Source of the DNA: JASGTU01 sp963821815
GTDB lineage: Bacteria > Chloroflexota > Anaerolineae > Caldilineales > Caldilineaceae
Length of the DNA stretch: 64,000 bases
Reading direction: 5' to 3'
Assembly: GCA_963821815.1 (NCBI GenBank)
Contig: CAWGFG010000006.1
Coordinates: 2,852,001-2,916,000, forward strand
Shown: piece after piece, positions 57,947 through 64,000 of the stretch
Position numbering within the stretch: the stretch's first letter is position 1
Layout: every line of letters starts with the position of its first letter
Translations under genes and position numbers: made by a program
Notes under the pieces: generated by a model
What the model was told of the DNA's origin: nothing
Databases searched by the model: none
Seen by the model: the letters and a program-made list of their open reading frames with translations, nothing else

Positions 57947-58009
57947 GCCACAGCAGCCGGCGTTGGTGCATCCACCACGACGAGCGGATAAATCCATCGA
58001 CCAACCGAG

Positions 58010-58924
58010 ATGTCCATTAGAAGAGCCACCACTGCAGATCTGCCATCCGTCGAAAATCTTTTGGACGCGGCGCGTTACCAGTACGCCGACATCGGGCGAG
58101 AGGATCTTTCGGCACTGTTGAGCAGGGGGGAATCCGTCGTCGGCGAGTTGGATAACGTTGTGTGGGGCTTTCTCGGCATCCAGACGGAGAAGCGCCCGCC
58201 CACGTTGCCCGCAGGAGCGCCAAGCCGCGCCTATTTGCGCTTGCTGGCGTTGCGCGGCGGCTATGCGCCTCAACAGTTCGGCAGTCATCTTCTGGATGTA
58301 GGTTTGCAGCCACTGCGCCAATCCCCTAAGCCAATCCAAGTCATCACCTACGGCGGCGATCAGTGGCTCTATTCAACCTTGGTACAGTACGGCTTCGACG
58401 TCATTGATCAGGTACAGTTCTTCGAGCTCAATCAGCCCCATCACTTTCTGAACGGGCAGTACCCACGCTCGTCTCCTGCTGTCTTGCATGACTGTAATGC
58501 GCACCAGTTGGGCGCCATCGCAGAGATGGACGCGACCGCTTTTGACCCGCTCTGGCATTTTGGACGCAAGGATATGTTGGAGCTTTTTGTTCGCGCGCGC
58601 CTGAAGATGGCTGTGGTGGATACCCTTATCGTGGGCTACTCAGCCGTCATCGGCAATTCACGCGACGAACTTCAGCTGGCTCGGCTGGCTGTGCGACCCC
58701 AGTACCAGGGACAGGGCATCGGCGGAATGTTGATGCAGGACGTAGTGGACTACGCCGTAGTACAGCACTATAGTCGCATCGTGCTGAATACGCAGACAGA
58801 CAATGAGCGCTCACAGCGGCTCTATCGCGGCTACGGTTTCCGTCCCATGGGCAGACCGGTGCCTGTTTTGACCCTGCGCATTGAACCAGAAGATTCGGAT
58901 ACTGCCGGGACCCCAGACTCATGA
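58010..58924 (+). CDS. GNAT-family acetyltransferase (304 aa)
   Basis: A protein of two GNAT-like halves. The N-terminal half is degenerate; the C-terminal half has the acetyl-CoA loop RPQYQGQGIGGMLM and the following YRGYGFRPMG. It likely acetylates a small molecule or protein amine. Its TGA overlaps the ATG of the potassium channel gene by 4 bp, so the two are coupled. A relation to polysaccharide modification is possible but unsupported. Confidence 0.85.
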   Translation: MSIRRATTADLPSVENLLDAARYQYADIGREDLSALLSRGESVVGELDNVVWGFLGIQTEKRPPTLPAGAPSRAYLRLLALRGGYAPQQFGSHLLDVGLQPLRQSPKPIQVITYGGDQWLYSTLVQYGFDVIDQVQFFELNQPHHFLNGQYPRSSPAVLHDCNAHQLGAIAEMDATAFDPLWHFGRKDMLELFVRARLKMAVVDTLIVGYSAVIGNSRDELQLARLAVRPQYQGQGIGGMLMQDVVDYAVVQHYSRIVLNTQTDNERSQRLYRGYGFRPMGRPVPVLTLRIEPEDSDTAGTPDS

Positions 58925-59367
58925 GATTCGTCTTTCAGACGCGATTGAATCGGGTATTCTTGCTGTTCGCCTTAATTATTCTCTTCGGTACTATTGGCTA
59001 TACGATCATCGAAAGCTGGAGGTGGCAGGAAGCGCTGTTCATGACCGTGATTACAATTAGCACGGTCGGCTACAATGAAGTGGCGCCGCTCAGTCCCGGC
59101 GGCGAGATCTTCAGCATATTGCTGATCCTGCTGGGCGTGGGCGGTGCAGGCTATACGTTTAGCGTGTTAACCGACTACATCGTTGCGGGCGAGCTGCGCG
59201 GTGCATGGCGCAAACAACGAATGATTCGGACACTATCCGAATATGAACAATCACTACATCATCTGCGGCTACGGTCGCGTCGGACAGAACGTGGTGGAGG
59301 GACTGCGCGCGAACAAGTTCAACATCGTCGTCATCGACACAAACGAAGAAAATGCGGCCATTCTTGA
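58921..59367 (+). CDS. Two-helix potassium channel pore domain (frame broken before RCK)
   Basis: The first ~110 residues encode a Kch/MthK-like pore: helix 1 (FLLFALIILFGTIGYTII), the pore helix with selectivity filter STVGYNE, and helix 2. After RTLSE (about residue 109, position 59246) the sequence stops resembling the family and reads the RCK DNA in the wrong frame until the TGA at 59365-59367. Removing one base near 59242 would fuse it to the RCK ORF. It could be a genuine frameshift, a sequencing error, or two separate subunits. Confidence 0.8.
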   Translation: MRFVFQTRLNRVFLLFALIILFGTIGYTIIESWRWQEALFMTVITISTVGYNEVAPLSPGGEIFSILLILLGVGGAGYTFSVLTDYIVAGELRGAWRKQRMIRTLSEYEQSLHHLRLRSRRTERGGGTAREQVQHRRHRHKRRKCGHS

Positions 59368-59965
59368 TGAGGCGGGTATTGCACATGTGATCGGCGACGC
59401 AACCGACGATGCAGCCCTAATCGAAGCTGGCATCGAACGCGCCAGCGGCCTCTGTTCCTGTCTGCCATCGGATGCAAACAATGTCTTTACCGTTCTAAGC
59501 GCGCGTACGCACAACAAAGAACTCTACATCATCTCCCGTTGCAACGCAGCGGAAAGCAAGAAAAAGCTGGAGATCGCCGGCGCAAACCAGACCATAAATC
59601 CCTATCACATTACGGGGAGCCGCATGGCGGCGCAACTGTTGCACCCGGGTGCGGTGGAATTCCTAGACGTTGTCATGCGCCAAGGCGAGCTGGAACTGCG
59701 CATCGAGTCGGTCGTCATTGGGCCTGAATCGACCATGGACGGACAAACCATTGGTGAGGCGCATCTGCGCGCAACCACCGGCGTGAATGTTCTTGCCGTC
59801 CGCAGCGCCGATGGTCGACTCAGCACGAACCTTCGCGCCGACCATACCATGCATATAGGGGACGCACTCATCAGTCTGGGAACGCAAGAGCAACTCGCAA
59901 CCCTGTATGCGCTCGCCAAAGCCACACAGCGCACATTGCACATGCCCGGCGAAGCGACCTCCTAA
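59243..59965 (+). CDS. TrkA-N/RCK domain protein, regulatory half of the K+ channel
   Basis: A 240-residue RCK protein: an NAD-binding Rossmann domain with ICGYGRVGQNV, an Asp strand end (VVIDTNEE), then a TrkA-C domain. It would gate the adjacent pore. Its ATG is 125 bp upstream of the pore ORF stop, in the +1 frame, without a clear ribosome site. In MthK an RCK-only product is made from an internal start of one gene; here the frames differ, so a shift or reinitiation is needed. Confidence 0.88.
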   Translation: MNNHYIICGYGRVGQNVVEGLRANKFNIVVIDTNEENAAILDEAGIAHVIGDATDDAALIEAGIERASGLCSCLPSDANNVFTVLSARTHNKELYIISRCNAAESKKKLEIAGANQTINPYHITGSRMAAQLLHPGAVEFLDVVMRQGELELRIESVVIGPESTMDGQTIGEAHLRATTGVNVLAVRSADGRLSTNLRADHTMHIGDALISLGTQEQLATLYALAKATQRTLHMPGEATS

Positions 59966-60085
59966 CCCATAGCGTCGATCGCATTTCGGCGCCATATCGA
60001 ACTATTCGAACACAGAGCTAAGTCGTGATAGGGCCAATCGTCGCTCGAATTGACAAATATGCCACCCGTTTGGAACCGAACTCAC

Positions 60086-60114
60086 TTGTCAGACCGTTTT
60101 CTTTCCAGTAAAAT
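60086..60114 (+). promoter_or_regulatory. Promoter of the 381-aa GNAT-like gene
   Basis: TTGTCA and TAAAAT are 17 bp apart, about 95 bp before the GTG at 60209. Nothing else stands out in the 243-bp gap after the RCK gene. Confidence 0.6.
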
Positions 60115-60208
60115 GAGGGTGTAGGATAGGAGTTGAGTCAGTCTACAAACCGCCAACACTGGTTAGGCATTTTGTCGAGTTCGCTCTGATCAAGGAGCAA
60201 CGCATTCG

Positions 60209-61354
60209 GTGGTTCGCCCCTTCAGATATAGTGATATCTTTCTAGTCCAACGCCTTAGTCGGCATGCGGCAAAGTTGAATATTGTTCAAGCTACTCTGCA
60301 TCGGCAATTGGCAGTTGGCGCCTCGCTTTCAGCAATCCTTCCCTGGAATCACGGTAAAGTCACGACCTATATTTTAAGTCAGCACGGAAACCGTCTTGCC
60401 AAGGCCGGTTACTTGCAAGTGTCCAAGCGCCCCGGACGACCGGAGCTGGACATCGTCGAGCTTGCGCCAGGTTTGGATGCGAGACGGGGTCATCCCGCCA
60501 TTTGGGAAAAGCTTCTCACCTTCTATATGAGCGGCTCGGCGAAAAAAACCATCGAGCGCATCTACACCGATGTCGCCGATCAGCCGCTGCCGGTTGCTAC
60601 ATTCGCCCACGCAGGCTATCGGGTGTACGACCGGCAGTCTGTTTGGCGGTTGAATCCCCAGGGCATGGAAGACTATTCTGGAGCCATCTCCGCCTATTTT
60701 CGGCCGCAGATGGCAAAGGATGTTTGGCCGCTGAAGCAACTATATCGGCGCAATGTACCTCGCGAAGTCCAGTTGGCCGAAGGATATCGAGAGGAAGAGG
60801 GTTGCCAACCACCCATATTAAGTTGGTGGTCCGGCGGCAACTGTAGCAATTATGTGCTCGAAGCTAGCGGCGAAGTGCGCGGCTGCATCCAGATTGCGCA
60901 CGGGGCGCGAGGGACTTGGATACAGCCGTGGTTCGACTTTACCGACCCGGATTGCACAGTCGCCAATGAGCTGATCCGTTTCGCCGTGACAGCGTTGGGT
61001 CGTTCGTCTTCTCGGCTCCCGGTCTACGTAGCAGTGCGCGAATATCACGGCGCGCTGGGTACGCTTATTTCTGACTACAACTTCGCGCCGGTGACCGACC
61101 GGGCCATGATGGTCAAGCATGTGCGTCAGTGGGTGCGCGACGCTCAGCCGGCTGGAGCGCGTGTCATTGAGCACGCACCAACGGTGCCTACAGTTCCGTT
61201 CGAAGTACCGAGGATGAACGCCACAGATGAAGCTGTGCCTGGACTGTCGCGCGCGGTCTACCGATACGGTAGAAGACAGGAGTGGATGCCAGAGAACACA
61301 GCATCAACCTGCGTCTGCGCCGAGTATGAACAGCAACTGGCGACGGTAGCCTAG
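60209..61354 (+). CDS. GNAT-fold-like protein of unknown function (381 aa)
   Basis: A 381-residue protein with GTG start and GGAG upstream. Patterns such as KAGYLQVSKRPGRPELDI and HAGYRVYDRQSV resemble paired GNAT-like domains, but the acetyl-CoA loop is not clear, so this is tentative. The C-terminal ~60 residues are Pro/Ala/Val-rich and end with a CVC motif. It precedes the R3H ATPase; no functional link is evident. Confidence 0.6.
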   Translation: MVRPFRYSDIFLVQRLSRHAAKLNIVQATLHRQLAVGASLSAILPWNHGKVTTYILSQHGNRLAKAGYLQVSKRPGRPELDIVELAPGLDARRGHPAIWEKLLTFYMSGSAKKTIERIYTDVADQPLPVATFAHAGYRVYDRQSVWRLNPQGMEDYSGAISAYFRPQMAKDVWPLKQLYRRNVPREVQLAEGYREEEGCQPPILSWWSGGNCSNYVLEASGEVRGCIQIAHGARGTWIQPWFDFTDPDCTVANELIRFAVTALGRSSSRLPVYVAVREYHGALGTLISDYNFAPVTDRAMMVKHVRQWVRDAQPAGARVIEHAPTVPTVPFEVPRMNATDEAVPGLSRAVYRYGRRQEWMPENTASTCVCAEYEQQLATVA

Positions 61355-61393
61355 CAATGTGAATTGATTTTGTCGATTGAACATAATGTGCCG

Positions 61394-61421
61394 TTCGTAC
61401 GTTATATACTTATAGTACGAA
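61394..61421. repeat. Short perfect inverted repeat upstream of the R3H ATPase gene
   Basis: TTCGTAC and GTACGAA flank a 14-bp AT-rich spacer (TTATATACTTATA). The AT-rich core could contain a -10 element, with the arms as an operator, but no -35 fits well. Confidence 0.35.
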
Positions 61422-61577
61422 TAGCTATGCGAAACGGGTTTGAATAGCAAATTTGGCAGAATATAGAGTCTACGAGAAATGTTGCTGCACTGAGACAAGC
61501 TGCACATCCGTCGAGCAGTTGCACAGATTTGACGTCCAACAGACAGCAGAGGAATCACCAAGGAATTAATCACTATC

Positions 61578-63341
61578 GTGTCAACAACTATTGTACGGAC
61601 TCCCGATTCAGTTCAGATGCAAGCTACAAACGACCAGGATAGAGGTGTGCCGCGTACGGCTGCGCTGCAGATCACCGATGACCTGGACTTACTGATGGAC
61701 GTGCTGCCCCAGCGCATTCAACAAGCGCTGCTAGAGACCGATGGAGCCGACGATCTAATCGAGATCGTCATGGACCTCGGACGACTGCCGGAGGCACGCT
61801 TCAGCAACAGAGAGATCTACCTGAGCGACACAGAAGTCACCTGGGAAGATTTAGATATGGTCATCAGCCATATTGGCGAGTTTGGCATGGACAATCGCGC
61901 CGGCATCGAACGGACACTACATCGGATCTCCGCCATTCGCAATCGACAAGGCCGCGTCATCGGCCTTACCTGTCGCGTCGGTCGTGCGGTCTATGGCACT
62001 ATCGAGATCATCAAAGATATCGTCATGAGCGACAGCAGTATTTTACTGCTAGGGCGCCCCGGTGTGGGCAAGACGACCGTGCTGCGTGAGGCTGCACGCG
62101 TGCGCAGCGAGGAGAAACGCGCTGTCATCGTGGATACGAGCAACGAGATCGCCGGCGACGGAGATATTCCGCATCCCGCAATTGGCCGAGCGCGTCGCAT
62201 GCAGGTGCCGGAACCTTCGTTGCAGCACGAGGTGATGATTGAGGCTGTGGAGAACCACATGCCGGAGGTCATCATTATCGACGAAATCGGCCGCGAAGAA
62301 GAGGCAATCGCCGCTCGAACCATTGCCGAACGCGGTGTGCAACTCATCGGCACGGCACATGGCAATTCGCTGGAAAACCTGCTCATGAACCCAACGCTGA
62401 GCGACCTAGTAGGCGGCATCGAGTCGGTGACCCTGTCCGACGAGGAAGCGCGTCGTCGCGGCACGCAGAAGAGTGTCTTGGAACGCAAAGCCCCGCCTAC
62501 CTTCAACGTACTCATTGAGATCCAGGATCGCCAGACAATGGTTATTCATCATGACGTGGCGGCTGCAGTCGATGCACTGTTGCGCGCCCGTCAGCTGTCG
62601 CCGGAAGTGCGCAGATTGGGCAAGAATGGTCAGATTGAGATCAGCAAATCTGCTAAAGGCGGCACGAACGACCAGTTCGGCGGATATGACCGCTCGCAAA
62701 AGCAGCAAGCCAAGGAATGGCGCGAGCAAGAATGGCAGCAGCCCAAATCCCCTTTTGAGCAACAAGAGTATGCCAACGGTGACACTGACCCCGACTCTGC
62801 CATGACGTCACTAGACGATCCGCCTGTGTCCGACAAGACCGCCGCGCTGAGTCCCGAGCAGCAGAAACCGCTGCACATCTTCCCCTACGGCATCGGACAG
62901 AACCGACTGCGGTCCGCCGCCGCAGAATTACGCGTGCCGATTCAGATCGTAGATCACCTACGACATGCGGATGTGGTGATCACATTGAAGAACTATTATC
63001 GACAGCAGGCGCAGCCCATCGTCGATGCGGAACGGCGCAATACGCCCGTCTACATCATGCGCAGCAATACCGTGACGCAGATGAAGCAATGCTTGGCGGA
63101 CATCTTCCAGGTAGCCACCGATCCCATTGACGTGTTCACGGAAGCCATGCGGGAGACGCAGGAGGGTATCCAGCGAGTGCTGAACGGTGCATCGGATGCG
63201 GAACTTGCACCACGGTCAGCAGCTATCCGCAGCCAGCAGCACCAGCTCAGCGCGTGCGGCGAATTTGGTCAGCCACAGCTATGGACGGGAACCGTACCGG
63301 CGAGTACGCATCTTCAGCAAGTAGTCGCATTGCAGCGATGA
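61578..63341 (+). CDS. SpoIIIAA/Ycf45-type AAA ATPase with R3H domain
   Basis: A 587-residue protein. The AAA-type domain has Walker A LLLGRPGVGKTTVLREA (about residue 156) and Walker B VIIIDEIGREE; a Glu follows. The next ~110 residues are Gln/Lys/Glu-rich and look disordered. The C-terminal R3H-like module (RLRSAAAELRVP onwards) should bind single-stranded nucleic acid. Homologues occur in cyanobacteria and chloroplasts (Ycf45), Firmicutes (SpoIIIAA-like) and Chloroflexi. Its function is unclear. The start is GTG. Confidence 0.92.
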   Translation: MSTTIVRTPDSVQMQATNDQDRGVPRTAALQITDDLDLLMDVLPQRIQQALLETDGADDLIEIVMDLGRLPEARFSNREIYLSDTEVTWEDLDMVISHIGEFGMDNRAGIERTLHRISAIRNRQGRVIGLTCRVGRAVYGTIEIIKDIVMSDSSILLLGRPGVGKTTVLREAARVRSEEKRAVIVDTSNEIAGDGDIPHPAIGRARRMQVPEPSLQHEVMIEAVENHMPEVIIIDEIGREEEAIAARTIAERGVQLIGTAHGNSLENLLMNPTLSDLVGGIESVTLSDEEARRRGTQKSVLERKAPPTFNVLIEIQDRQTMVIHHDVAAAVDALLRARQLSPEVRRLGKNGQIEISKSAKGGTNDQFGGYDRSQKQQAKEWREQEWQQPKSPFEQQEYANGDTDPDSAMTSLDDPPVSDKTAALSPEQQKPLHIFPYGIGQNRLRSAAAELRVPIQIVDHLRHADVVITLKNYYRQQAQPIVDAERRNTPVYIMRSNTVTQMKQCLADIFQVATDPIDVFTEAMRETQEGIQRVLNGASDAELAPRSAAIRSQQHQLSACGEFGQPQLWTGTVPASTHLQQVVALQR

Positions 63342-63359
63342 CGGTATAATCTCGAGACA

Positions 63360-63390
63360 ATCAGAGAGTGTTCGCTGAACACTCTCTGAT
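63360..63390. terminator. Perfect 14-bp hairpin between the ATPase gene and tmk
   Basis: ATCAGAGAGTGTTC and GAACACTCTCTGAT pair perfectly around GCT, 18 bp past the ATPase stop. No T tract follows on the plus strand, so it may be a partial terminator or a protein-binding palindrome. A TATAAT occurs at 63345 but lacks a good -35. Confidence 0.6.
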
Positions 63391-63435
63391 CATTCAACCA
63401 GTCAAGATACCTGATAGCTGAAGCGATAGCGTATC

Positions 63436-64000
63436 GTGAACCATCAAGCGGCAGCGTTCTTCATTACCTTTGAAGGACCAGAGGGCAGCGGCAAGACTAC
63501 CCAAATCAACATGCTAGCGGAGTACCTTCTCGCGCGCGGCGTATCCGTACTCGCCACACGCGAACCCGGCGGCACCGACATCGGCAACCGTATCCGCAGT
63601 GTAGTATTGGACCCAAAACACACGGAAATGAGCCCGAGGACCGAGGCGCTGCTCTATAGTGCGGCGCGGGCGCAGATCGTTGACGAGGTAATCCTGCCGG
63701 CTTTGGACGAAGGTAAAGTGGTCCTCTGTGACCGCTATGTCGACAGCACCATCGCCTATCAGGGCTACGGTCGTGAACGCTCTGTAGAGGAATTGCGCCG
63801 GCTTGGCGATTACGCCACCAGCGGTCTGACTCCAGACCTGACGCTCTACCTGGAAATCGAACCGGCAGCGGGTTTGCAGCGCAAGCAGCAAGGAGAGCTG
63901 GAGGAGTGGAATCGCTTTGAGCGACAGGCGTTGGCCTACCATCAGCGTGTGCATGAGGGCTATCGCACGATGGCGGTTGCCGACCCGAAGCGCTGGCGCA
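63436..64000 (+). CDS. tmk: Thymidylate kinase (5' part)
   Basis: The first ~188 residues of dTMP kinase, truncated by the window edge. FEGPEGSGKTTQ is the P-loop, REPGGTDIGNRIR the dTMP/LID-partner arginine motif, and DRYVDSTIAYQG the DR-Y motif. The enzyme makes dTDP. GTG is the likely start. LID-type EEWNRFER follows near residue 155. Confidence 0.95.
   Translation, partial: MNHQAAAFFITFEGPEGSGKTTQINMLAEYLLARGVSVLATREPGGTDIGNRIRSVVLDPKHTEMSPRTEALLYSAARAQIVDEVILPALDEGKVVLCDRYVDSTIAYQGYGRERSVEELRRLGDYATSGLTPDLTLYLEIEPAAGLQRKQQGELEEWNRFERQALAYHQRVHEGYRTMAVADPKRWR

Overview
The window looks like a chromosomal segment of a moderately GC-rich bacterium. Shine-Dalgarno sites are clear, GTG and TTG starts are common, and no introns, rRNA or CRISPR arrays are visible. 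The mix of an SpoIIIAA/Ycf45-type R3H ATPase beside tmk, a DUF2079 membrane protein, split Wzz/CpsD-like exopolysaccharide genes, a long-form RmlA and a large set of sugar and polyol catabolic enzymes suggests Chloroflexota (Anaerolineae/Caldilineae-like). That placement is inference from gene content, not a phylogenetic test.

Region 1 (1-17.4 kb, almost all minus strand) is a sugar/polyol catabolic island, read from right to left. It holds a FucA/RhaD-type class II aldolase, a PfkB kinase, a small membrane protein, an RhaI-type L-rhamnose isomerase, a PHP-domain protein, a second related membrane protein, a 562-residue zinc dehydrogenase with two nucleotide-binding-like domains, an SrlD-like dehydrogenase, a mannitol-dehydrogenase-like protein, a second class II aldolase, two Gfo/Idh/MocA oxidoreductases, an unrecognised 246-residue protein, and a glycyl radical activase coupled to a glycyl radical enzyme that runs off the left edge. 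A RAYT transposase with matching palindromes (a REPtron-like unit) sits inside it. No transporter, regulator or microcompartment shell gene is visible.

Region 2 (17.5-31.6 kb) is mixed: an unknown protein, an MscS channel, an MFS exporter, an enolase-superfamily enzyme, a DHFR-like reductase and an extended SDR. A looser, AT-richer accessory stretch of small membrane proteins follows, with an intact CPBP protease facing a broken one. This stretch lies between degraded copies and an intact copy of a secreted phospholipase-D-like gene.

Region 3 (31.7-48.3 kb) is mainly housekeeping: glutamate dehydrogenase, both glutamate synthase subunits, tRNA-Pro(GGG) with its own promoter and terminator, hisS, alanine dehydrogenase, SppA and a class V aminotransferase. 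Just downstream of the tRNA lie a decayed tyrosine recombinase and a truncated ISAs1-family element, consistent with an old tRNA integration site.

Region 4 (48.4-60 kb, plus strand) is a surface-polysaccharide locus: an AroQ-class chorismate mutase/PchB-like protein, a GT4 glycosyltransferase, two Wzz-like proteins, a DUF2079 protein, a CpsD-like ATPase with a degenerate P-loop, RmlA, RmlB, a GNAT protein, and a K+ channel whose pore and RCK domains are in different frames. The window ends with a GNAT-like unknown, the R3H ATPase and the 5' part of tmk.
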